A stretch of 6,705 nucleotides of DNA from Candidatus Thermokryptus sp. (GCA_028276305.1 JAPYWO010000068.1:1-6705); one strand, 5' to 3'. Numbered from the stretch's first letter, positions 1-6,577 are shown. Translations and numbers: made by a program. Notes: generated by a model not told the origin, from the sequence alone.

Positions 1-919
1 CTATATCATGGACACTTCGCCTTGGCTTTGAAAAAATTGAGGGCTGTTCTTTGTAATCGGGAATTTCACCTTTTATTTCCACCTCAGCGATTCTTTTAAC
101 AGGATAAAATGAAGTTGGAAGATACTCACTTGAATAAAAAGTTGAAATGGTAAATTTGGAGTTTATTTTATCGCCATTGGAGAAAAATTTAACTCCAGCG
201 TTTTGAAAATTAATCGTAATTCCGAAAAGCAAAACTTTTTCATTTGTGAAAATTTTTGAGTTATCAAACAATGCGCTGATCTTCAAGCCATCAATAACTT
301 TAAATTCAGCGCCATACTTGTAATTTGAGTTTTTTAACTTACCTTTGTCATTTATAAAAACATCCGCCGACAAAGTCAATCTATCATCGCCCGTCGGTCT
401 AAGTCCAGCCCCAAATATGTATTTTCTTTCAAAAGGCGTTGCTTTGAAATATCTTCCTGTCAAGTTTTGAAGAACGAACGAAAATGCAACGAACTCAAAT
501 GGTCTTGAAAGAAATCCGATGTTAAATGATGTTTTAAAAGGTTCACCATTCACTTTAATGTAGTCAATTCCAAATCCACTAGTGAAATTCCTTTTGCCAA
601 AGCCGAACGAAAAAGAAAGAAGTGTCATTGAAGAGTCGCCAAACTTTTCCGACTTTAAACCCAACCCCGCTCTGTTATTTTGAAGAAGAAATCCAAAGTC
701 AAAATTTTTTGATAACGGCTTGTTAAAAGTTGAAACATAAAAATTAAAGTTTGCATGATGTTTAATTCCTGTGATCGCTGGATTGAACCTTATGCCTTCG
801 GCGCCTTCAGTTGTTGCGCTAAATAAATATCTTTCAATCGTTGGAGGGTGAAGGGTCTGCGAGTGTAGGTTTAAAAACACAAGAATTGAAATCGCAAAGG
901 GAAAAATTTTAATTTTCAT
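1..919 (-). CDS. Signal peptide peptidase SppA-like protein with N-terminal outer-membrane barrel-like domain, 3' end missing
   Basis: The frame is open for 306 codons from ATG at 919 and runs off the window at position 1, so the C-terminal part is not seen. Residues 1-20 form a signal peptide (Lys-rich start, hydrophobic core, LHS-Q cleavage-like end). Residues about 21-270 alternate polar and aromatic residues with many Gly, Asn and Phe, including the FNPA motif common in PorV/PorQ-like outer-membrane proteins. They read as successive beta strands of a barrel. From residue 276 the style changes: [14 protein letters not shown], then a Pro/Ser/Lys-Arg stretch and SVHDI. This resembles the first strand and start of SppA serine proteases, which degrade cleaved signal peptides. 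SppA catalytic residues (Ser, Lys) would lie outside the window. An AAAGG Shine-Dalgarno sits 9 bases before the start. The gene diverges from queF. The barrel-like secreted part is fairly sure, the SppA part less so. The alternative is a plain PorV-family protein. Confidence 0.72.
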   Translation of the reverse strand, partial: MKIKIFPFAISILVFLNLHSQTLHPPTIERYLFSATTEGAEGIRFNPAITGIKHHANFNFYVSTFNKPLSKNFDFGFLLQNNRAGLGLKSEKFGDSSMTLLSFSFGFGKRNFTSGFGIDYIKVNGEPFKTSFNIGFLSRPFEFVAFSFVLQNLTGRYFKATPFERKYIFGAGLRPTGDDRLTLSADVFINDKGKLKNSNYKYGAEFKVIDGLKISALFDNSKIFTNEKVLLFGITINFQNAGVKFFSNGDKINSKFTISTFYSSEYLPTSFYPVKRIAEVEIKGEIPDYKEQPSIFSKPRRSVHDI

Positions 920-937
920 AAAAACAAACCTTTTTTA

Positions 938-968
938 TTTGACTTGGCAGTGTAAATATAACACTTTG
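938..968 (+). promoter_or_regulatory. Candidate Bacteroidota-type promoter for queF
   Basis: TTTG at 938-941 is followed after 19 bases by ACACTTTG at 961-968. This matches the Bacteroidota sigma factor pattern (TTTG, about 19 bases, TAnnTTTG) with one mismatch in the second element. Transcription would begin near 975, upstream of the ATG at 1017 but downstream of the earlier TTG at 939. This supports the shorter QueF. A reverse-strand TATATTTA (960-953) in the same place could serve the divergent gene, but it has no good upstream partner. The call rests on sequence pattern alone. Confidence 0.4.
949..965. promoter_or_regulatory. Small palindrome (possible operator) in the divergent promoter region
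   Basis: AGTGT at 949-953 and ACACT at 961-965 form a perfect 5+5 inverted repeat around seven A/T bases (AAATATA). It lies inside the divergent region and overlaps the candidate queF promoter spacer and downstream element, where a dimeric repressor could bind. I do not recognise the regulator. It does not match the E. coli NikR operator (GTATGA and TCATAC half-sites), nor a clear preQ1 riboswitch. Short arms in AT-rich DNA can arise by chance. Confidence 0.25.
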
Positions 969-1016
969 ATAAAATTTTTAAAAGAGGTAAATTTTCAAAA
1001 AAACTTCTGGAAGTTT

Positions 1017-1412
1017 ATGGAGGATAGAAAGTTAAAATACGGAGAAGAAGCGATCTTAAATGCACAACTTGAAACCTGGGAAAATCCATATCCCGACAGG
1101 GACTACAAAATTGAAATAACATTCCCTGAGTTCACTTGCCTCTGCCCAAGGTCGGGATATCCTGATTTCGCAACGATAAGGATAACCTATATCCCCGATA
1201 AATATATCGTGGAGCTTCGCTCACTTAAGCTTTATCTTAACAAATACAGAAGCGAGTATATATCTCACGAAGCAGCTACGAATAAAATTTACGATGACCT
1301 TGAGAAACTTTTAAAGCCAAGATTTCTTGAGGTTGTTGGGGATTGGAACCCAAGAGGCAATGTTAAGACGATAATCACCGTCTCATCAAAGGATAAAGAA
1401 ACGGTAAAGTAA
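1017..1412 (+). CDS. queF: NADPH-dependent 7-cyano-7-deazaguanine reductase QueF (preQ1 synthase)
   Basis: QueF reduces the nitrile of preQ0 to the amine preQ1 using NADPH, a cytosolic step of queuosine synthesis for tRNA. The 131-residue product matches the short, single-domain (B. subtilis-like) form. Visible motifs are FTCLCP with the nucleophilic Cys at 43, the acid PDFA (Asp50), the QueF signature [10 protein letters not shown] at 65-74 with Glu66, HE at 84-85, and NPRG at 111-114. An in-frame TTG at 939 would add 26 residues. I reject it because that stretch lies in the proposed promoter and the family normally begins close to the later position. No strong SD precedes the ATG. The position of the second cysteine of B. 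subtilis QueF (known to form a protective disulfide) holds Ala87 here, while an extra Cys41 lies two residues before the nucleophile. The gene ends base to base with convergent nikR. Other queuosine genes are not in the window. Confidence 0.93.
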   Translation: MEDRKLKYGEEAILNAQLETWENPYPDRDYKIEITFPEFTCLCPRSGYPDFATIRITYIPDKYIVELRSLKLYLNKYRSEYISHEAATNKIYDDLEKLLKPRFLEVVGDWNPRGNVKTIITVSSKDKETVK

Positions 1413-1823
1413 TCAAATTGCTGTTAAGACGATTTTCCCATGTTCAACTCCTTTTATACTAAGGGCGAGGTCTGCTATTTTCTTAAGTTCGCTTGCTCGC
1501 CCTTTCATGACAACAACTTCAAGACAATGGTCTCTGTCAATGTGAATATGTGTTGTTGAAATTATTTTATCAAAATGCTCGTGTTGAATATCGGTCAATT
1601 TCTCCTCAAGTTCTCTCTTGTTGTGGTTGTAAATGAACGAGAAAATCCCAAAACAAACCTTATCTTTTTCAATCGCTTCTTCAACAAACTTTTCCCTGAT
1701 CATATCCCTTATTGCTTCCGACCTATTGGTATAACCTTTTTGTTGTATCAAACGGTCAAATTTTTCAAGAAGTTCATTTTCCATTGATACACCAAACCTG
1801 ACGACATATTCTTTTTTCTTCAT
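1413..1823 (-). CDS. nikR: Nickel-responsive transcriptional regulator NikR
   Basis: NikR is a tetrameric repressor that binds Ni(II) and shuts down nickel uptake genes. The 136 residues show both family domains. Residues about 6-46 form a ribbon-helix-helix DNA-binding unit (a VVRFGVS strand, then the helix with NRSEAIRDMIRE). Residues about 56-136 form the ACT-like metal-binding domain. The four high-affinity nickel ligands known from E. coli NikR (His76, His87, His89, Cys95) are all present as His81, His92, His94 and Cys100, in the patterns QHEHFD, THIHID and HCLE. The start ATG overlaps the suhB stop in an ATGA, and a GGGG lies 11 bases upstream within suhB. It is the last gene of the run. 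No nickel transporter, urease or hydrogenase gene is in the window, so its targets lie elsewhere, and I see no NikR-type operator here. Confidence 0.94.
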   Translation of the reverse strand: MKKKEYVVRFGVSMENELLEKFDRLIQQKGYTNRSEAIRDMIREKFVEEAIEKDKVCFGIFSFIYNHNKRELEEKLTDIQHEHFDKIISTTHIHIDRDHCLEVVVMKGRASELKKIADLALSIKGVEHGKIVLTAI

Positions 1824-2605
1824 CTCGTCTTAAGCCCCTTTTTTATAACTTCCAGCATTTGTTCGTGTATCAAGCCATTGCTTGCGACGATCCCTTTGGT
1901 GTAAATGTTAAAATCATTCCCATAAAAATCTGTTACTTTCCCACCAGCTTCTTCAACTATGATTTTACCCGCAGCTGTATCCCAAGGGTTTAGATTTACT
2001 TCCCAGAAACCATCAAGCCGACCGCAAGCCACATAAACAAGGTCAAGCGCTGCTGAGCCAAGTCGCCTTATCGCTTGTGCCTCCATCAAGAAATTAACAA
2101 AATGTTCTATGCAATTGTCTGGATTTTCTTTGACATTGTATGGGAAACCTGTTGCAAGCATACTTTTTATCAATTTGTCCGTCTTAGAAACTGAAATTCT
2201 CCTCCCATTTAAAAAAGCACCTTTCCCCTTTTCTGCATAAAATAACTCATCAAGGTTTGGGTCATAGACGACACCTAATATCACTTCACCTTTAAACTCA
2301 AGCGCAATTGAGACACAAAACACTGGAAATGAATGTGTATAGTTCGTAGTCCCATCAAGCGGGTCAATAATCCACTTGAAATCCGAACCCGGGTTTGTCT
2401 CCCCGCTTTCCTCAGCAAGAATGCTATGATTTGGGAATCTACTTTGCAAAAAATCAATTATTTTCTTTTCAGACCCCTTGTCAATTTCAGTGACAAGATT
2501 TATTTCTTCTTTTTTACTCTCAATGTTTTTAACCTTTCCAAGATTTAATTTCAAAAACCTTCCAGCTTCTTTAGCCGACTCAATCGCAACTGTTAAAAAA
2601 TCCAT
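1820..2605 (-). CDS. suhB: Inositol monophosphatase family protein (SuhB-like)
   Basis: This is a Mg2+-dependent, Li+-sensitive-type phosphatase that probably dephosphorylates myo-inositol 1-phosphate or related sugar phosphates in the cytosol. Numbered from the ATG at 2605 (261 residues, close to the usual 255-270), it carries the TEID segment near 39-42, the metal-binding AEES at 64-67 (Glu65), motif A DPLDGTTN at 81-88 (Asp81, Asp84), RLGSAALDL at 181-189, and motif B NPWDTAAG at 206-213 with Asp209. All expected metal ligands are present. A TTG at 2635 would add ten residues and overlap rsmI by 11 bases. I prefer the ATG because family members usually begin right at this helix (DFLTVAIESAKEAG). 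An AAAGAG lies upstream. The ATG start leaves 19 bases after rsmI. Bacterial SuhB can also take part in rRNA antitermination, but nothing here shows that role. Substrate is not resolved, as some family members act on fructose 1,6-bisphosphate, NADP or PAP. Confidence 0.9.
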   Translation of the reverse strand: MDFLTVAIESAKEAGRFLKLNLGKVKNIESKKEEINLVTEIDKGSEKKIIDFLQSRFPNHSILAEESGETNPGSDFKWIIDPLDGTTNYTHSFPVFCVSIALEFKGEVILGVVYDPNLDELFYAEKGKGAFLNGRRISVSKTDKLIKSMLATGFPYNVKENPDNCIEHFVNFLMEAQAIRRLGSAALDLVYVACGRLDGFWEVNLNPWDTAAGKIIVEEAGGKVTDFYGNDFNIYTKGIVASNGLIHEQMLEVIKKGLKTR

Positions 2606-2624
2606 TTCCTTCAACTCTTTGTTT

Positions 2625-3338
2625 TCAAAATTCAATTCTTTTGCTTTCTTCTGCCCCGGCTATAACTATCACACATTCACCTTTCTTTTTCTTCTCCACA
2701 AAATAATTCATCACCTCAATGACATTCCCTCTCACTATTTCCTCATCGGGCATCGTCAAGTTAAAAGCAATGCATACTTTTCTATCAACGCCGAGAACAG
2801 CACCGATATCCTCAAGCACCGGGATTATCCTATAAGGTGTTTCAAATATCACAACGGTTCTTTGCTCTCCCTTTAACCTTCTCAATTCCTCACGCCTTCT
2901 TTGTCTTTTCTGAGATAGCCAACCATAATAGACAAATTTCTCAATGTTAAATCCAGATACGATGAGAGCAAGAAGCAAAGCCGAAGCCCCGGGAACAGGG
3001 ACAATTTTTATACCTTCCTTTATCGCTTGTTTTACAAGCAATGACCCAGGGTCGGAAAAAACCGGGGTTCCTGCGTCAGAGATCAATGCGACATTTTTCC
3101 CCGATTTTAAGTCGTTTATAATTTTTTCAACCTTCAAACTTTCATTGTGCTCATTTAAAGTGTCAATTTCCTTTGGCTCTATCTGATAAGTTGATAAAAT
3201 TTTTTTCCCTTCTTTAAGTTCCTCGCAAACTATCAAGTCAGCTTCCTTCAAAACTTTAAGGGCTCTAAAAGTTATATCGTCGGGATTTCCAATAGGCGTG
3301 GCAACGAGATAGAGAATCCCAATCTTAGGTGCTTCCAT
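2625..3338 (-). CDS. rsmI: RsmI-like 16S rRNA (cytidine-2'-O)-methyltransferase, short variant
   Basis: RsmI transfers a methyl group from S-adenosylmethionine to the 2'-OH of C1402 in the 16S rRNA decoding centre. The 237 residues belong to the tetrapyrrole methylase fold: LVATPIGN at 11-18, DDITFRALKVLKEADLI, EHNE at 63-66, ISDAGTP at 86-92, SDPG at 95-98, VPGAS at 115-119, the basic KRQRRREELRRL stretch, ETPYR at 166-170 and EIVRG at 200-204. Departures from the canonical enzyme are clear. The usual EDTRHT-type motif after the first domain is EELKEG (39-44), ESPHR is ETPYR, and RELTK is FNLTM. The protein ends soon after ECVIVIAGA, so the C-terminal helical domain of the roughly 285-residue E. 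coli enzyme is missing. The ATG at 3338 shares its A with the deacetylase stop (TGATG). A GTG at 3341 would give a GTGA overlap and is equally possible. Family is certain; the exact nucleotide modified is inferred. Confidence 0.87.
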   Translation of the reverse strand: MEAPKIGILYLVATPIGNPDDITFRALKVLKEADLIVCEELKEGKKILSTYQIEPKEIDTLNEHNESLKVEKIINDLKSGKNVALISDAGTPVFSDPGSLLVKQAIKEGIKIVPVPGASALLLALIVSGFNIEKFVYYGWLSQKRQRRREELRRLKGEQRTVVIFETPYRIIPVLEDIGAVLGVDRKVCIAFNLTMPDEEIVRGNVIEVMNYFVEKKKKGECVIVIAGAEESKRIEF

Positions 3339-4096
3339 CACTTGTGGAAAATTTTGTTTTTAGCAAAGTTTATTAAAACCGTGAACTCAGAAAATGAATT
3401 TATCAAATTTAACTTGAACTTTTCAAATTTCGCCCCTTCTAATTTTCTCTTCAAAGAAGCTGTAGAATCAATTGTATAAACTGCAAACCTATGATAAACT
3501 CCGTTAATTTTTCTCCCGTTTGTCAAAGCGTAAACGCCTTCATATCCACAATCAAGCGCTATGCGAACTACATTTTCATCATATCTACTGAATGGCGGAG
3601 CAAACGATTTAACAACAACTCCGAGATTTTTTTCTATTTCATATTTTGATGATTCAACTTCAAATTTTATTTCTTCATTGGTAAGAAAAGTCAAAGCCCG
3701 ATGATTTGCGGAATGCGACCCGATTTCCCAGCCGTTATCAAAAAGAATTTTTATCTGTTCCCAATTCAAATGTTTGAATTTTATGCCAAAACCAAAATCC
3801 CAATCGTTCATCTTACCGACGAAATTTGAAACAACAAATACAGTCGCTTTAAAATTATACTTTTTCAAAATTGGAAAGGCATAGAAAAAAACATCTTCAT
3901 ATCCATCGTCAAAGGTAATACAAATAAACTTATCCTCGCCCCTTTTCAGATTTCTCGCTTCCGAAACGGTTAACGCTTTATATCCCTGGTCATTGAAAAA
4001 TTTAATGTGCCTTTCAAATTGACTTGGGGAAACCCTCGTTATCCCGAATTCAAATTTTGTATCAACTTTATGATATGTTAGTATAGGTATAGTCAT
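3338..4096 (-). CDS. Polysaccharide deacetylase family protein (NodB homology, carbohydrate esterase family 4)
   Basis: The family removes N- or O-acetyl groups from sugar polymers or intermediates with a divalent metal. The 252 residues begin with IPILTYHKV, typical of the group, and carry the core motifs ITFDDGY at 60-66 (catalytic Asp63, metal ligand Asp64) and the metal ligands HSANH at 128-132 (His128, His132). The third motif is FAPPFSRYD at 165-173, where many relatives have a FAYPFG-like or RxPxG sequence. There is no signal peptide or membrane segment, so it should stay in the cytosol unless exported another way. It would then act on a precursor, for instance a lipid-linked or nucleotide sugar; this is inference. 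The C-terminal 40 residues lie beyond the core domain and are basic. The start ATG overlaps the dut stop in ATGA, and the stop overlaps rsmI. Its place between dut and rsmI gives no direct pathway clue. Substrate unknown. Confidence 0.87.
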   Translation of the reverse strand: MTIPILTYHKVDTKFEFGITRVSPSQFERHIKFFNDQGYKALTVSEARNLKRGEDKFICITFDDGYEDVFFYAFPILKKYNFKATVFVVSNFVGKMNDWDFGFGIKFKHLNWEQIKILFDNGWEIGSHSANHRALTFLTNEEIKFEVESSKYEIEKNLGVVVKSFAPPFSRYDENVVRIALDCGYEGVYALTNGRKINGVYHRFAVYTIDSTASLKRKLEGAKFEKFKLNLINSFSEFTVLINFAKNKIFHK

Positions 4097-4109
4097 ATTC
4101 CGGTATGAC
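4092..4109 (-). promoter_or_regulatory. Hairpin over the dut stop / deacetylase start junction
   Basis: GTCATA (4092-4097) and TATGAC (4104-4109) form a perfect 6+6 inverted repeat around six bases. In the minus-strand mRNA it makes a short hairpin whose 3' arm holds the AUG of the deacetylase gene and the UGA of dut. A ribosome finishing dut would open it, which would couple translation of the two genes. The arms also encode the conserved dUTPase C-terminus (His-Thr-Gly-Ile), so the symmetry may be accidental. Confidence 0.3.
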
Positions 4110-4542
4110 CGAAGCCACCCGCGCCCCTTTTTGTTGTGTTAATTTCTTTAACCTCATCCCATTCAATTCTCACATATTTGGATATAACCATTTGAGCGAT
4201 CCTGTCACCTCGCTTAACCACAAAGTCATTTTTGCCGAGATTTATTAGGATCAACTTAATTTCACCGCGATAATCTGAATCAATTGTGCCCGGTGAATTT
4301 AGCAAAGTTATTCCATGATTTAAAGCAAGCCCGCTTCTCGGTCTTATTTGCGCTTCATATCCTGGGGGAAGTTCTATTGCGATTCCCGTTGGGATTAGTT
4401 TTATCTCACCCGGTTTTAAAATTACATCTTCCGTCACATCAGCGAAAAGGTCCATGCCCGCTGAACCTTCAGTTGCATAAAATGGCAAGGGTAAATCGTT
4501 GTTATCTCTGAGTCGGGTTATTTTGACGGTGATTTTTTCCAT
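4093..4542 (-). CDS. dut: Deoxyuridine 5'-triphosphate nucleotidohydrolase (dUTPase)
   Basis: Dut hydrolyses dUTP to dUMP and pyrophosphate, which keeps uracil out of DNA and supplies dUMP for thymidylate synthesis. The 149 residues are the normal length for the homotrimeric family and all five motifs are intact: AGMDLFA at 28-34, RPRSGLAL at 67-74, [13 protein letters not shown] at 82-94 (Asp88 is the expected catalytic base and Tyr91 stacks on the base), RGDRIAQMV at 111-119, and [10 protein letters not shown] at 139-148, the flexible C-terminal arm that closes over the substrate. It is the first gene of the minus-strand run that continues to nikR. It begins 52 bases after hppA, and a terminator fills much of that gap. 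No SD is visible; the leader just before the ATG is AT-rich (TCTATTCAAA). Confidence 0.97.
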   Translation of the reverse strand: MEKITVKITRLRDNNDLPLPFYATEGSAGMDLFADVTEDVILKPGEIKLIPTGIAIELPPGYEAQIRPRSGLALNHGITLLNSPGTIDSDYRGEIKLILINLGKNDFVVKRGDRIAQMVISKYVRIEWDEVKEINTTKRGAGGFGHTGI

Positions 4543-4560
4543 TTTGAATAGAAAAATTTT

Positions 4561-4587
4561 AAAACGGGGGCGACTTTATGTCGCCCC
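4561..4587 (-). terminator. Rho-independent terminator after hppA
   Basis: On the minus strand a perfect 8-bp stem, GGGGCGAC paired with GTCGCCCC (4587-4580 with 4574-4567), closes a 5-base ATAAA loop. It is followed by CG and four T residues (4564-4561), and then a further AT-rich run. It starts 7 bases after the hppA stop, in the right orientation to end the hppA transcript. The next gene, dut, is on the same strand only 24 bases beyond the stem, so any read-through would feed the dut run. The GC-rich arms resemble dispersed GGGGCGA-type palindromes seen in many bacterial genomes. Confidence 0.75.
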
Positions 4588-4594
4588 TATAAAA

Positions 4595-6577
4595 TCACTT
4601 AAATAATTGTTCATGGAATTTAGCAAGCACAACACCAAAGACGAGGGAAACAATTGACATCAATTTTATAAGTATATTCATTGATGGACCACTTGTATCC
4701 TTGAACGGGTCCCCAACGGTATCACCTACAATAGATGCTTTATGTGCGTCTGAACCTTTTCCGCCAAAGTTTCCTGCTTCAATATATTTCTTTGCGTTAT
4801 CCCAAGCAGCACCTCCATTCGCCATAAACAAAGCGATCATCACACCTGATGCAATCGCTCCAGCTAAAAGTCCTCCAAGCGCTTCAGGACCAAGGAGAAT
4901 CCCAACGAGAATAGGAACAACTATAGCAAGAATCCCTGGCAAAAGCATTTCCTTTAATGCACCAGCGGTTGCTATATCAACACATTTAGCTGTGTCTGGT
5001 TCAGCTTTGCCTTCAAGAAGCCCAGGTATCTCCCTGAACTGCCTTCTCACCTCCTCAACTATCTTAAATGCACTTTTCCCAACCGCCTCCATCGTCAGAG
5101 CAGCAAATAAGAATGGCATCCCAGCACCAATTAAAAGTCCAATTACTGTGTTAGCATGCATCAAATCAATTTTGTTAAGTCCAATCGTTTGCGAATATGC
5201 TGTAAAAAGCGCAAGCGCTGTCAATGCAGCAGAACCAATAGCGAAACCCTTCCCAATTGCAGCAGTTGTGTTTCCAAGAGCATCAAGTTTATCTGTTATT
5301 TTTCTTACTTCAGGACCAAGATGAGACATTTCAGCTATTCCACCCGCATTATCTGCAATCGGTCCATACGCATCAACCGACATTGTAATTCCTATCGTCG
5401 CAAGCATACCAACCGCTGAAATCGCTATACCATAGACACTGCCCGTTATGTATGATATGAAAATAGCAAGGGCTATCGCAAGCACAGGATATGTTGTGCT
5501 TTTGAAACCAACAGCAATGCCTGTGATTATGTTCGTAGCTGCACCAGTTGTTGCAGATTGTGCGATCGTCTTAATTGGCGAACCAGATGTGTAATACTCA
5601 CTCAAAAGACCTATAGCAATTCCTGCAAACACCCCGGAGACAATTGGCCAGAAATATCTCAAATCACCAACGAGATTTTTCACGACAAAATATGAAATAA
5701 CGATAAGCAAACCTTCAGCTACAAATGTTGAATATCGCAGTGCTTTTTGTGGGTCAATGTTCTGGAAAACCCTTATTGAAAGTGTTGCAAGAAAAGAAGC
5801 TATTGTCCCAAACATTACAATGGCAAGGGGAAGTAGCATGAAATTTTCTTTATTTGAAGACATTGTTGCCCCAACTGCGATAGTTGCTATAACAGAGCCA
5901 ACATAAGATTCAAAAAGGTCAGCTCCCATTCCAGCGACATCACCGACATTATCACCGACATTATCCGCTATAACAGCGGGATTTCTTGGGTCATCCTCTG
6001 GGATTCCAGCTTCAATTTTACCAACGAGGTCAGCTCCGACATCGGCGCTTTTAGTGTAAATTCCACCTCCAACCCTTGCGAATAAAGCAATTGAACTTGC
6101 TCCCATTCCAAACCCAGTTATAACCGTTGGGTCATTCTTGAAAAGCAAATAAAAAACACCAAGACCGATTAACCCTACACTTGCAACCGTCATTCCCATA
6201 ACTGCTCCACCAGTAAAAGAGACAACAAGAGCCCTGTTTTGACCCTGTGTAGCTGCTTGTGCTGTCCTTACATTTGCACGGGTTGCCGAGGTCATCCCGA
6301 TAAATCCAGCGATCATTGAACACAACGCACCACTGACAAACGCAATTGCAGTTTCAATTCTTATCACAGCCCACAGAATGACAAACATAGCAACAATAAA
6401 GAAAACCAAAGTTGAATACTCCCTTTTGAGGAATGCCGATGCCCCTCTTTGAATAAGCCGAGCTATCATTTGCATTCTCTCGGTACCCGCTGGTTGTTTC
6501 AGAACATAAGAAAACAAATAGAGCGCGTATAAAATACCGAGAACGCCAACAATTGGGACCCAAATTTCAAGCGACAT
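4595..6577 (-). CDS. hppA: Membrane-bound ion-translocating pyrophosphatase, K+-dependent type
   Basis: HppA couples hydrolysis of PPi to pumping of H+ or Na+ across the inner membrane, as a homodimer with about 16 membrane helices. The 660 residues cover the whole family core, with many hydrophobic segments. Substrate and Mg2+ sites are intact: [11 protein letters not shown] at 179-189, DNVGDNVGD at 205-213 (Asp205, Asp209, Asp213), [14 protein letters not shown] at 400-413, and [15 protein letters not shown] at 617-631. Ala439 and Gly442 in [10 protein letters not shown] mark the K+-dependent subfamily; K+-independent pumps have Lys and Thr there. In the ion-gate helix, ADLFESY places Glu223 three residues after Asp220, as in the Na+-pumping T. 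maritima enzyme, whereas plant H+ pumps have it seven after. Na+ or mixed Na+/H+ transport is therefore plausible but not proven. The start is ATG at 6577, with GGAGG 8 bases upstream; a TTG directly before it is too close to the SD. It is monocistronic by layout (own promoter and terminator). Confidence 0.97.
   Translation of the reverse strand: MSLEIWVPIVGVLGILYALYLFSYVLKQPAGTERMQMIARLIQRGASAFLKREYSTLVFFIVAMFVILWAVIRIETAIAFVSGALCSMIAGFIGMTSATRANVRTAQAATQGQNRALVVSFTGGAVMGMTVASVGLIGLGVFYLLFKNDPTVITGFGMGASSIALFARVGGGIYTKSADVGADLVGKIEAGIPEDDPRNPAVIADNVGDNVGDVAGMGADLFESYVGSVIATIAVGATMSSNKENFMLLPLAIVMFGTIASFLATLSIRVFQNIDPQKALRYSTFVAEGLLIVISYFVVKNLVGDLRYFWPIVSGVFAGIAIGLLSEYYTSGSPIKTIAQSATTGAATNIITGIAVGFKSTTYPVLAIALAIFISYITGSVYGIAISAVGMLATIGITMSVDAYGPIADNAGGIAEMSHLGPEVRKITDKLDALGNTTAAIGKGFAIGSAALTALALFTAYSQTIGLNKIDLMHANTVIGLLIGAGMPFLFAALTMEAVGKSAFKIVEEVRRQFREIPGLLEGKAEPDTAKCVDIATAGALKEMLLPGILAIVVPILVGILLGPEALGGLLAGAIASGVMIALFMANGGAAWDNAKKYIEAGNFGGKGSDAHKASIVGDTVGDPFKDTSGPSMNILIKLMSIVSLVFGVVLAKFHEQLFK

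Noticed and set aside
939..1016. N-terminal 26-residue extension of QueF from the TTG at 939.
   Set aside because: It begins inside a candidate promoter, has no SD, and does not resemble QueF; the ATG at 1017 fits the family.
975..1016. preQ1 riboswitch in the queF leader (AGAGG followed by an A-rich tract).
   Set aside because: No CCUCU-like partner for the stem and no proper pseudoknot tail could be found; the A-rich tract is ordinary AT-rich sequence.
2606..2635. TTG start of suhB at 2635.
   Set aside because: It adds ten charged residues not usual in the family and overlaps rsmI; the ATG at 2605 gives a normal N-terminus. Not fully excluded.
2478..2876. Plus-strand open frames antisense to suhB and rsmI.
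   Set aside because: Phe/Ser/Leu-rich mirror translations of two well-supported genes; no start site or motif supports them.
4092..4109. NikR operator, because TCATA and TATGA half-sites resemble GTATGA/TCATAC.
   Set aside because: Half-sites are in the opposite order and the spacing is 6 rather than 16 bases; the location inside coding sequence also argues against it.
4701..5419. Long plus-strand open frames inside hppA (up to 207 codons).
   Set aside because: They are antisense shadows of a strongly conserved gene, with low-complexity Ala/Ser/Pro/Ile composition and no recognisable motif.
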